A DNA stretch of 64,000 bases from Lucinisca nassula (lineage: Eukaryota > Mollusca > Bivalvia > Lucinida > Lucinidae), in assembly GCA_963580285.1 (NCBI GenBank), contig OY757019.1:63694587-63758586 (forward strand), written 5' to 3'. Shown one piece after another: positions 1 to 9,808 of the stretch (positions are counted from its first letter, which is position 1; each line of letters begins with the position of its first letter). The notes under the pieces are model-generated. The model saw only the letters and a program-made list of their open reading frames with translations. It had not been told where the DNA came from and made no database searches. The position numbers and the translations under genes were made by a program.

Positions 1-56
1 ATATCATTGGTATGTTTGTTTGGATGGAGGTGTTGCATGCCTATCAACACATTTTT

Positions 57-2104
57 ATCCCCCGACCGAATAGGTTCGGGGGATATAGCGATCAGCCTGG
101 CGTCCGTCCGTCCGTCCGTCCGGAGACGCAACCTTGTGATGGCCATAACTCCTATACCCTTTGAGATTCATTGATGGTTCTTGGCACAATTGTTCACAAG
201 GCCGAGACGGCGTGTCATGCGCAAGAACCAGAACTCTGGATGCCATACTTTCTTAGTTATTTCCCCTTTTAATAAAATAGAATGACTACTTTGTGATGGC
301 CATAACTCCAATACCCTTTGAGATATATTGATGGTACCTGGCACAGTTGTTCACAAGGCTGAGACGGTGTGTCATGCACAAGAACCACAACTCTGGTTGC
401 CATGGTTTTGGAGTTATCTCCCCTTCCAATAAACTAGAGTGACAACCTTGTGATGGCCATATTTCCTATACCCTTTGAGATTCATTGATGGCTCTTGGCA
501 CAATTGTTCACAAGGCTGAGACGGCGTGTCATGCGCAAGAACCAGATCTCTGGATGCCATACTTTTTTAGTTATCTCCCCTTTTAATAAAATAGAATGAC
601 TACTTTGTGATGGCCATAACTCCAATACCCTTTGAGATATATTGATGGTACCTGGCACAGTTGTTCACAAGGCTGAGACGGTGTGTCATGCACAAGAACC
701 ACAACTCTCGTTGCCATGGTTTTGGAGTTATCTCCCCTTCCAATAAAATAGAGTGACAACCTTGTGATGGCCATAACTCCTATATCCTTTGAGATTCATT
801 GATGGTTCTTGGCATAATTGTTCACAGGGCTGAGACGGCATATCATGTGCAAGAACCAGAACTCTGGATGCCATACTTTTTTAGTTATCTCCCCTTTTAA
901 TAAAATAGATGACTACTTTGTGATGGCCATAACTCCAATACCCTTTGAGATATATTGATGGTACCTGGCACAGTTGTTCACAAGGCTGAGATTGCGTGTC
1001 ATGCACAAGAACCACAACTCTGGTTGCCATGGTTTTGGACGTATCTCCCCTTCCAATAAAATAGAGTGGCAACCTTGTGATGGCCATAATTCCAATACTC
1101 TTTAAGATATATTGATGATACCTTGCACAGTTGTTCACAAGGCCGAGAGGGTGTGTCATGCACAAGAACCACAACTCTGGGTACCATGGTTTTTTAGTTA
1201 TCTCCCCTTCCAATAATATAGAATCACTACCTTATGATGGCCACATCTCCAACACTCTTTGAGATATACTGATGATACTTGGTACAGTAGTACATGAGGT
1301 TAAGCAGGTTTGTCACGTGCAAGAACCACAACTCTGGGTGCCCTGGTTTTTTAATTAACCCCCCTGACGATGGCCATAACTCCAATACCCTTTGAGATAT
1401 ATTGATAGTACGTGGCAAAATTGTATACAACATTGAGACGGTGCTTCATGCCTGAGAACCACAACTCTGGGTGCTATGATATTTGAGTTATCTCCCCTTC
1501 CAATATAACAACCTTTGTGATCATCGTACCTCCAATACCCTTTGAGACATATTTGTGGTACTTGATGCAGATGTACATGAGGTTAGGCAGGTGTGTCATG
1601 CTCAAGAATTACAACTCTGGGTGCTTAGGTTTTTTAGTTATCTCCCCTGGCAATATAACCTTGTGATGGCCATAACTCCAACACCCTTTGAGATATATTG
1701 AAGGAACTTGGCACAATTGTATACAAGATACAGAAGGGATGTCATGTGCAAGAACCACAACTGTTGGTGCTGTGGTATTTGAGTTATCTGCCCTTTCAAT
1801 ATAAAAGTATGACCAGCTTGTGATCACCATATCTCCAACACCTTTTGAGACATATTGATGGTACTTTGTACAGAAATACATGAGCTTAAGCAGGCATGTC
1901 ATGCACAAGAACCACATTTCTGAGTGCCCTGGTTTTTTAGTTATCTCCCCTGACAGTATAATCTTGTGGTGGCCATAACTGCAATACTTTTGTGATATAT
2001 TGCTGGTTTAATTCTGGTGCACTTTCTATTGGTGAACAATCTTCTGAAGGCCATATTGGCTTTTGGTCGGGGGATTTGCCATCTCTTCCGATGGCTGTTT
2101 TTGC
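57..2104 (+). mobile_element. Helentron-like array element, family ATCCCCCGACC
   Basis: The head at 57-67 reads ATCCCCCGACC and is the left arm of a hairpin whose right arm ends near 83. A TCCG microsatellite follows at about 102-121. About twelve imperfect units of roughly 155 bp follow, each with the words TGTGATGGCCATAACTCC and CAAGAACCACAACTCTGG. The right end at 2065-2075 is GGTCGGGGGAT, the exact 11-base reverse complement of the head, followed by a second hairpin (GCCATC 2078-2083, GATGGC 2090-2095) and a T-rich end. Subterminal inverted repeats plus a 3' hairpin are what is known of Helentron/HINE elements. No coding capacity is seen; the small - strand frames are array shadows. Confidence 0.75.
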
Positions 2105-2738
2105 TTGTTACTGTAAGCAAAGGCTTCTTTAACCATTTATCAAAGACAATTTTAGATAACCAATATGTATTCAATACGTATTGCAATACGGATTTGCCAT
2201 ATCGCAATATATTGCAATACGCTTTTAGGGGGCAATACTCAGCCCTAATACCAATCCCCCTCCCAAAGCCTTAGATTATTTATTTACTACTGAAATGTAT
2301 AAGGCTGTCAGACATGTAAATTGAAATCTGTAAAACTAGTTACAAAGATTGCTAGTACATCCCAGCCTCTTAGACTCATTATTGTTTACCTGCTATACAG
2401 TAAATTCGAATAGTATTCGAAAAGTTTAGGGTTTCAGCGGTTGATCGCTGAAGATGACGTATCGATTAGCGTACCGCCTCTTGTTTTTTACTGGCTACCT
2501 ATGTACCGCCCTAATCTATTCTTACAGAGCTGCTGAAGTCACGCTAAGGTCAGCTGTTCGGTGTAAATTTCAACATGTTGAAGTTGTGCAGATTTAAAAG
2601 TGTGGACCCAACAGGTCTCCTGGGGGCACGCAAAAATCCGCCTAAATCTTTTACGGATGAGTTCTCAGTAACCGTCTAGTCGAGCAATTAAGTGACAAAT
2701 ATTTATTTTATTTATTTATTTTCTGCCAACAGTGGCCA
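2105..2738. other. Gene-free stretch between elements
   Basis: I see no gene, RNA or clear repeat family here. Around 2165-2222 there are overlapping near-palindromic words built on GCAATACG and CAATATATTG. A TGACGTA word occurs near 2455 without other promoter context. A TTTA-rich run at 2700-2720 leads into the palindrome that follows. Confidence 0.5.
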
Positions 2739-2791
2739 ACTCTTAAAGGAAAGAATTTGCTCCTGAGGAGCAAATTCTTTCCTTTAAGAGT
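2739..2791. repeat. Perfect 53-nt inverted repeat (26-bp arms, 1-nt spacer)
   Basis: The arm from 2739 (ACTCTTAAAGG...) is matched base for base by its reverse complement ending at 2791, with only G2765 unpaired at the centre. A TTTA run lies just upstream. It could be a fold-back copying product or the core of a small palindromic transposon. No family was recognised. Confidence 0.9.
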
Positions 2792-3008
2792 AGATCCCTT
2801 TTTTCGTGGGACAGAGCTTATAGAAAAGCAAACAGGAAGTCCCGAAAGTTGTCCCCTTTTGAAAAAATGGTGGAAAATGCCAGTTGTGGACATTCCCCAC
2901 ATGAAACCAATATTTTTTCCTTTTCTGCAAGATTTCATGTGCCCAATAACAGACTTTAATTGATCAATATTTCTGCTTTTCTGTCAGTTTGTTTGCTTTG
3001 AGGGTTTT

Positions 3009-6000
3009 TAGCTCACCAGAGCCGAAGGCTCCGGGGGAGCTTATAGGATAGGCAGTTGTCCGTCGTCGTCGTCGTCTGGTGTCTGGCGTCAACACTTTCA
3101 AACAACATCTCCTCTGAAGCCACTGGGCATGTTGGGCCCAAATTTTATCTGTAGCATCCTTGGGCTGGGGGATTGAAAGTTTGTGTTTTTTATCAAAATT
3201 CGGCTCATTAGTTTGGTTGCTATGGCAACTTGTAGTTTCCATAGACTGATAATGGGGAAAATTGAAAAATGGCATTTACTGCCAAGCCTCTGCAGATATT
3301 TTGAGAAAACTTTCATAGAAATGTTCCATAGGCAATCTACTATCTGCTGTATGATTTTAAGCCTTCTGCTCATTTTTATTGGTTGCCATGGAAACCAAAA
3401 TGCAAAAAATAGACAAAAAATACTTAAAAAATCATCTCCTCAGAAACCATATGCTCTAGGAGGCTGAGACTTTATGAAAATATTCACCATATTTGCCTTT
3501 ACAGGTTTTGTGTTTTTTATGAAATTTGGCCTTTTAGTTTTGTTGCTATGGCAACTTAGAGTTTCCATTGACTTATAATGGGGAAAACTGAAAAATGGCA
3601 TTTACTGCCAAGTCATTGCAGATATTTTTACAAAACTTACATAAACATGTTCCTTGAGTAAACTTCTCTCAGCCATATGCTTTTATGTCAACCTGGGGGT
3701 CCCCTAGGTTGTGCCGGGGCCATGCCCCGCCCCCTCCACTTCATAAAATGCCTTATATCTCAGAAACCTTACAGATCCCAACCCCTAAACCATATATATT
3801 CTTGTTCCTTATGATAAGATGCATTAAGTGACACCAACCTGGGGGTCCCCCGAGATGTGCCGGGGACATGCCCTGCCCCCTCTATTTCATAAAATGCCAT
3901 TTATCTCAGAAACCATTCAGATCCCCACCCCTAAACTATATATATTCTTGTTCCCTATGCTAAGATGCATTAAGTGACACCAACCTTGGGGTCCCCCCGG
4001 GATGTGCTGGGGACATGCCCCACCCCCTCCACTTCATAAAATGCCATTTATCTCAGAAACCATTGAGATCCCCACCCCTAAACCATATATATTCTTGTTC
4101 CTTATGATAAGACACATTCAGTGATACCAACATTGGGGTCTCTCTGGGGTGCGCTGGGGCCATGCCCCACCCTTCCACTTCATAAATGCCATATATCTCA
4201 GAAACCATTCAGATCCCCACCCCTAAACTATATATATTCTTGTTTCTTATGATAAGACGCATTCAGTGACACCAATCTGAGGGTCCCCTAGGATGTGGCG
4301 GGGCTTATGCCCCACCCCCTCCACTTCGTAAAAGGCTGAATATCTCAGAAACCGTTCAGATCCCCACCCCTAAACCATTTAAATTCTTGTTCCTTATGAT
4401 AAGACGCATTCAGTGATACCAACCTTAGGGTTTCCCTTGCCGCACGAGGGCTATTCCCGACCCCTCCACTTCATAAAAGGCCCAATATCTCAGAAACCGT
4501 TCAGATCCCCACCCCTAAACCATATAAATTCTTGTTCCTTATGTTAAGATGCATTCAGTGATATCAACCTAAGGATCTCCCAGGCCGCACCAGGGCTATG
4601 CCCCAACCTTCCACTTCATAAAAGGTGATATATCTCGGAAACCCTTCAGATCCCCACCCCAAAACCATGTATGTTCTTGTTTCTTATGAAAAGACGCATT
4701 CAGTGACACCAATCTGGGGGTCCCCTAGGATGTGCCAGGGCTATGCCCCACCCCCTGCACTTAGTAAAAGCCCAATATCTCAGAAACCGTTCAGATCCCC
4801 ACCCCTAAAGCATATAAATTCTTGTTCCTTATGATAAGACGCATTCAGTGATACCTATCTAAGGGTCTCCCGGGCCGCACGGGGGCTGTGCCCCACCCTT
4901 CCACTTCATAAAAGGTGATACGTCTCGGAAACCATTCAGATCCCCATCCCAAAACCATATATATTCTTGTTTCATATGATAAGACGCATTCATTGAAACC
5001 AACCTGGGGGTCCTCTGGGATGTGCCCGGGCCATGCCCAACCCCCTCCACTTCGTAAAAGGCTCAATATCTCGGAAACCATTCAGAAACCCCAACCCTAA
5101 ACCATATCTCAGAAACCTTACAGATCCCAACCCCTAAACCATATATATTCTTGTTCCTTATGATGAGACACATTCAGTGATATAGAAGCCTCCGTGGTCG
5201 AGTGGTTACGCTACTCGCCTTGTAAACCAGGGGTCGCAGGTTCGATCCCGGGCTTCTCCAGACTTTCGGATGAGTCTTTAAACCGAGGTCCCGTCTTTGT
5301 ATGACCTTAGCTGTTGGTGGGACGTAAAACTGAAACACTGACTCGCTCACTCATTCAGTGATACCAACCTAGGGGTCTCTGGGGGTGTGCTGGGGCTATG
5401 CCCCACCCTTCCACTTCATAAAATGCAATATATCTCAGAAACTGTTCAGATCCCCACCCCTAAAATATGTATATTTGTGTTCCCTATAATAAGACTCATT
5501 CACTCACATCAATGCGTCTATGTACTAGGAAAACATGCTGATGCCATGGCCCAAGCCTCTACTTCATAAAAGGCCATATATCTCAGACACCATTAAGATC
5601 CCCACCTCATAATCATATATATTCTTGTTTCTTATGATTAGACACATTCAGTCACACAAACTTGGTGGTCCACAGGGGCCATTCCTCTCCTCATCATTTC
5701 ATAAGAGGGCCTCATATTTTGGAAACTGTTCATATCCCCACCCCTAAACAATATATTTTCTTGGTCCTTATTATAAGACACATTCAGTGACAACAATCTT
5801 GGCTTTCCTGGGGTCTGCCAGGGCTATGCTCCAACCCCTTCACAGCTTAAAAGGCCTTATATCTCAGGAACAGTACACATCCCAACCCCTAAACCATATA
5901 TATTCATGTGCCTTATGATAAGATGGATTCATTGATACCATTCAGGGCTCTGTTGGGTCCATGTCTCATCCTTCCTCCTCATAAAAGGCCTAATATTTCA

Positions 6001-6151
6001 GATACAGAGTCCACATGGGTGCTCATTTTGAAATGGGGGTTTGTTTGGGAGACTTTATAATCAATAAATTAAAACCTGAAACCATACATGGCTGCCAGTG
6101 GGCAGTGTCCGCCTGAGTTCTGGTGAGCATTGTGGCCCATGGGCCTCTTGT
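3009..6151 (+). mobile_element. Helentron-like array element, GCTCACCAGA subfamily, complete
   Basis: The head at 3010-3045 contains GCTCACCAGAGCC with a pairing GGCTCCGGGGGAGC arm, followed by a GTC/TCCG-type microsatellite. Two introductory blocks (3100-3690) are followed by about sixteen units of roughly 146 bp (3690-5990). These carry words such as TCAGATCCCCACCCCTAAAC and ATATATTCTTGTTCCTTATG. The right end has TCTGGTGAGC at 6119-6128, the exact inverse of the head arm, then the palindrome GGCCCATGGGCC (6134-6145) and CTCTTGTT. A SINE at 5183-5351 is nested inside. No protein-coding gene is present. Confidence 0.75.
5183..5351 (+). mobile_element. tRNA-derived SINE, complete with TSD
   Basis: The head starting about 5187 has the A-box-like TGGTCGAGTGG and the B-box GGTTCGATCCC of a tRNA, with a Thr-like anticodon loop (CTTGTAA). 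A body with AAACCGAGGTCCCGT and a 3' tail GGGACGTAAAAC plus short repeats (ACTCGCTCACT) follow. It interrupts a 146-bp array unit and is flanked by identical 12-bp copies of CATTCAGTGATA (5171-5182 and 5352-5363), as expected from LINE-driven insertion. The tRNA-like part is a SINE head, not a tRNA gene. A second, inverted copy lies at 34958-35116. Confidence 0.85.
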
Positions 6152-6371
6152 TATGCGTCTCGTCATTGATACAAACCATAAAAAACGCACCTATATAATT
6201 TTGACCGCCTACCACCCCTCCCCAACGAAAACTTGACTCAACGTTGGAACAGCATTTTCAATTCTTTTTTTCTACTATTGGTCGAATCAACATTGGAGCG
6301 TTTTCAATTCTAGTGTGATCGGTCACTGACGCTCCAGGTTTGCAGGATGAAAACATACACAGTACTTAGAG

Positions 6372-6606
6372 ATCTTTAACCTTTACCCTGCACAGAATGG
6401 GCCACCCTACACGTGCACCTCCCTGCACGTGCAGGGGGTCCCCAGTTACCGTCCCAATGCGGAGGACGATGCACTTTGTGGCATTCACCCAGAGCATGTT
6501 CGGACACCGCAGTTTTTTTTACCGCTGCCGGGAATCAAACCGGGAGCCTCTAGCATCATAGGCAAGTGCACTAGCCATTGAGCTACCACATTCGATTCAA
6601 TGTCGA
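6372..6606 (-). mobile_element. tRNA-derived SINE, minus strand
   Basis: Read on the minus strand, 6593-6531 resembles a tRNA: it has GGTAGCTCAATGG (A box) and GGTTTGATTCC (B box). The body runs toward 6372 and contains a T-run at 6513-6520 and a perfect 16-bp palindrome CCCTGCACGTGCAGGG (6421-6436). No target-site duplication could be fixed, so the left end is approximate. Confidence 0.5.
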
Positions 6607-6649
6607 GTGCCTGCTTGGCTACTTTAATACATGTATATACAGGTATTCA

Positions 6650-6965
6650 TTCATTGTTTCTCCTTTTGGCCTCGCCCATCAGGGCTTGAAGAAATAGATG
6701 GGCTGCATGATGCCTCCACGCAGAGCTGAAAACGACCAGCACATAAGTACTGGTAAACCGATAAGATCTAAGCCTGCCCAGGAAAAGCGGTGCGAGTCCA
6801 TGCTCATAAACCCTATTGGTTTCATTGGGCGGCAGGGATTGTGATGTCATTTCATCTCAATGTCGGGTAAAAGTCCCACAAAATTGGAAGCAACGTCTCC
6901 AAAATGACCTATACAGTGTCGACAGGGACGTTAGACCTCAAATCACACAAATCAAAAACAAATCT
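6650..6965 (+). mobile_element. SINE-like repeat, family 2 (GGGACGTTAAAC tail), plus strand
   Basis: This is a dispersed repeat of about 300 bp ending GACAGGGACGTTAGACC and a CAAA-rich tail. It shares blocks with copies at 17420-17696, 20781-21077, 46421-46602 and 47829-48090, for example TCCCACAAAATTGGAAGCAA and TGAGATGTCATTTCATCTCA-type words. Three other copies have a target-site duplication or a simple-repeat tail, so this is a retroposed family. This copy is the most diverged. Confidence 0.65.
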
Positions 6966-7020
6966 TTCTCGTTTCTGCACCAACACTGTGACTGCTGGTT
7001 ACACGGATCAGCCTCGAGGT

Positions 7021-7171
7021 TTTAACGAGTATCCACAGTCTGTTTTGAGCAGAATATATTTATGTTAAACCTTCTGAAAAAAAAAGACTTCTCAACTTTT
7101 CATATGATAAATTGTGGTATTTGTCTTATTTCTGCTAAAAACATAGATTGTGGGTGCTCGTTAGTCCAACA
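7021..7171. repeat. MITE-like inverted repeat
   Basis: The left arm AACGAGTATCCACAG... TTTTGAGCAGAA (7024-7053) is matched by an inverted arm at 7130-7170 (TTTCTGCTAAAAACATAG... GTGGGTGCTCGTTAG), with about 75 nt between. The same arms recur in both orientations at 9365-9430 and 12521-12690, so this is a dispersed palindromic family. Confidence 0.55.
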
Positions 7172-7737
7172 AGTTAGACGTACGCATGCACTCATTTATA
7201 GATTTGTTTTCTACTCACCTGTCACTTAGTGACAAGGTGAGATTTTAGGATCACTTTTTGTCTGTCGTGCGTGCGTGCGTAAACTTTTTATTCAAACGAC
7301 ATCTCCTCCTAAACCACTGATCGGATTTTGACCAAACTTCACAGGAATGATCCTTAGGTGGTCCCCTTTCTAAGTTGTTCAAATGGTTCCGGTCTGTTGC
7401 ATATCTAGGTCACAGGGGCTAAAAATAGATTTTTTTACTGAAAAGTTTAAAAATCTTCTTCTCTGAAACCGCATGGCCCAGGTCTTTGATATTTGGTATG
7501 AAGCTTCATCTAGTGGACTTCATCTAGTGGACTTTATAATTTACTTTTGGTCCTTTGAGATCAGTGTGAATATTCTGAGAAATCAGAAATAAATTATTGG
7601 TTTAGACTCATATTCTAGACAGGTTTTTAACTATTTTGACCCCATTTTGATTTATATCAGTCTTTGAATCGACTGCCTATTCGAAATTCGCAAAATTGCC
7701 GTATGTTGCCTCTGGCTTTCTTTGCCGGATCATTACA

Positions 7738-7783
7738 GGGTCACTGATGAGGCTTTATTAGCCGAAACAACGTAGTATGACCC
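7738..7783 (+). ncRNA. Hammerhead ribozyme, copy 1
   Basis: Stem I is GGGTCA (7738-7743) with TGACCC (7778-7783). The core CTGATGA is at 7744-7750, and stem II is GGCT/AGCC with loop TTATT (7751-7763). GAAA is at 7764-7767. A short stem III (AC...GT) leads to GTA, placing the predicted cleavage after 7777. All invariant core bases of the NUH-type hammerhead are present. Outer stem I may extend through GAT (7729-7731 area) and ATC (7784-7786), leaving a one-sided loop that could contact loop II. Confidence 0.85.
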
Positions 7784-8119
7784 ATCTTCTTTCTTTGAGT
7801 GTTTTCATTGCTCTTAAAGGAACTCATTTTTGATTTTTATTTGCCTTCACTGCAGCTGGTGTTGTGCCGTGTGGCGGCCGTAAAACGTCTTCCCGTACAT
7901 CAACCATAGTGCAGTTTATATTTTACTTTTGGTCCTTTGAGATCAGTGTGAATATTCTGAGAAATCAGAAATAAATTATTGGTTTAGACTCATATTCTAG
8001 ACAGGTTTTTAACTATTTGGACCCCATTTTGATTTATATCAGTCTTTGAATCGACTGCCTATTCGAAATTCGCAAAATTGCCGTATGTTGCCTCTGGCTT
8101 TCTTTGCCGGATCATTACA

Positions 8120-8165
8120 GGGTCACTGATGAGGCTTTATTAGCCGAAACTACGTAGTATGACCC
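8120..8165 (+). ncRNA. Hammerhead ribozyme, copy 2
   Basis: The same fold is displaced by exactly 382 bp: GGGTCA 8120-8125, CTGATGA 8126-8132, stem II 8133-8145, GAAA 8146-8149, TGACCC 8160-8165, with predicted cleavage after 8159. One base differs from copy 1 and makes stem III the 10-nt palindrome ACTACGTAGT. Short palindromic stem III sequences are typical of hammerheads that work as dimers in tandem transcripts. Confidence 0.85.
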
Positions 8166-9269
8166 ATCTTCTTTCTTTGAGTGTTTTCATTGCTCTTAAC
8201 GGAACTCATTTTTGATTTTTATTCTACCAAGATTGTCCAAATTATAGCCCTGGTGCCAAAAATGCCCCCGCCCTTGGGGCTTTGGTTTTACATAGGCTTA
8301 TATAGAGAAAATCTTTAAATATCTTCTTCTCTAAAGCCACAAAGCCCAGGTCTTTGATATTTGGTATGAAGCTTCATCTAGTGGACTTCTACCAAGATTG
8401 TTCAAATTATAGCCCTGGGGCCAAAAATGCCCCTGCCCCTGTGGCCTTTGGTTTTACATAGGCTTATATAGGGAAAATCTTTAAAAATCTTCTTCTCTGA
8501 AACCACAAGGCCCAGTTCTTTGATATTTGGAATGAAGCTTCATCTAGTGGACCTCTATCAAGATTGTTCAAATTGTAGGCCTAGGGTGAAAAATGCCCCC
8601 ATCTGCAGGCCTTTTTGTTTTACATTGGCTTATACAGGGAAAATCTTTGAAAATCTCCTCCAAAACATGGCCCAGTTCTTTTAAATTTAGTGTGTAGCTT
8701 CATCTTGTGGACCTCTACCAAGATTGCTCAAATCATAGCCCTTTGGCCAGAATTGCCCCCGCCCCGGGGCCCTTCGTTTTTACATTGACTTATATAGGGA
8801 ATTTTTAAAAAATATTCTACTCTGAAACCGCAAGGCCCAGGTCTTTGATATTTGGTGTGAAGCTTCATCTAAATTGTTCAAATTATAGCCCTAGAAAATA
8901 GAAGTCAAGGCAATGAAAACCTTTGAAAATCTTCTTGTCTGAAAGCAGAAGGCCAAAGTCTTTGACATTTGGTATGAAGCTATGTCTTGTGGATTTCTAC
9001 CAAGATTGTTCAAATTATAGCCCTGGGACCAAAAATGGCCCGCCCCGGGAACCCCAAGGTTTATGTAGACTTATATAAGGAAAACCTTTAAAAATCTTGT
9101 CTGAAACCAGAAGTCTCCGTTCTTTGACATTTGGTATGAAGCTTCACCTTTTAGACTACTACCAAGATTATTCATATTATAGCCCGTGGCCAATAATGGC
9201 TCTCTCAGGGGCCTACTTGATACCCTATGGATCAGGTGAGCGATCCAGGGCCATCATGGCCCTCTTGTT

Positions 9270-9808
9270 TTATAGATGTGCATGCGACGTTCCGAAGAAT
9301 AACAAAAACATAAATATCAGCATATAAATGTAAAATATGAATGTCTAGAACGCAGAACTCTCATGTATGGGAGTAGGTGCTCGTTAGAACCGCCTCAGTG
9401 CCCACAATTATGTTTTGGAGCAGAACTAAGAAAACAATGTATACCCTTTTAAACCCCAATTTTCTCAGTATAAAGTGGGGTTTTCCAGGGTGTTCATTAC
9501 ATGGACTTGTTAACGTGATCACACAAAATGTAGTAATTTCTACATTTTGCGTCTGTGCTCAACGCAAAAGAAAAATAAAAAAAATAAAAATAAAAACCCC
9601 GCAAAACATAGAAATAACTACATTTTGCATTGATGTAAAAAAACAGTGCCACGCAAAATGTAGAATTACATTTTGCATTGTAACAAGGCTACCATCCTAT
9701 AAGTTCCCCGCAAGCTTTGCTCAGACGAGCTTAAGAAACATGGAACAGTCATAAGACATGGAAAACATATTGAACAAAACCTTCCCTTTTATTGATTGTT
9801 GACATTTT
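9270..9808. repeat. Gene-free stretch with small hairpins
   Basis: There is no supported gene. An arm of the MITE-like family lies at about 9365-9430. A hairpin AAACCCC...GGGGTTT lies at 9450-9482 and recurs at 12717-12749. Hairpins built on CAAAATGTAG/CTACATTTTG lie at 9524-9549 and 9653-9676, with a related, broken one between them. An A-rich run lies at 9560-9600. Confidence 0.5.

Larger units (their letters stand above)
7535..8223 (+). mobile_element. Retrozyme-like tandem dimer, 382-bp period
   Basis: About 1.8 copies of a 382-bp unit (TTACTTTTGG starts at 7541 and 7923) interrupt an array unit between GTGGACTT and CTACCAAGATTG. The copies differ at only a few positions over about 300 bp. 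Each unit has a hammerhead ribozyme motif (7738-7783 and 8120-8165). A 14-bp stretch, CATCTAGTGGACTT, is duplicated at the left junction (7507-7520 and 7521-7534). Known animal retrozymes are short tandem repeats with type I hammerheads that are thought to be mobilised by Penelope-like elements. I see no ORF, primer-binding site or polypurine tract that I can support. Confidence 0.75.
7212..9269 (+). mobile_element. Helentron-like array element with nested retrozyme
   Basis: The head at 7213-7245 is a hairpin (CTCACCTGTCAC ... GTGACAAGGTGAG) followed by GTGC/TGCG microsatellite. The first unit reads ACCACTGATCGGATTTTGAC. Units of about 140-170 bp follow, with words such as TTTGATATTTGGTATGAAGC and TTCAAATTATAGCCCTGG. 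The right end has TCAGGTGAGC (9232-9241), the hairpin GGGCCATCATGGCCC (9248-9262) and TCTTGTT. It is interrupted at 7535-8223 by the hammerhead-bearing dimer. Confidence 0.7.

Noticed and set aside
5187..5260. Possible tRNA-Thr gene
   Set aside because: It has A and B boxes, but it is joined to a SINE body and tail and flanked by a 12-bp target duplication. It is a SINE head.
6531..6593. Possible minus-strand tRNA gene
   Set aside because: Stem pairing is imperfect and it leads into a SINE-like body; not a functional tRNA.
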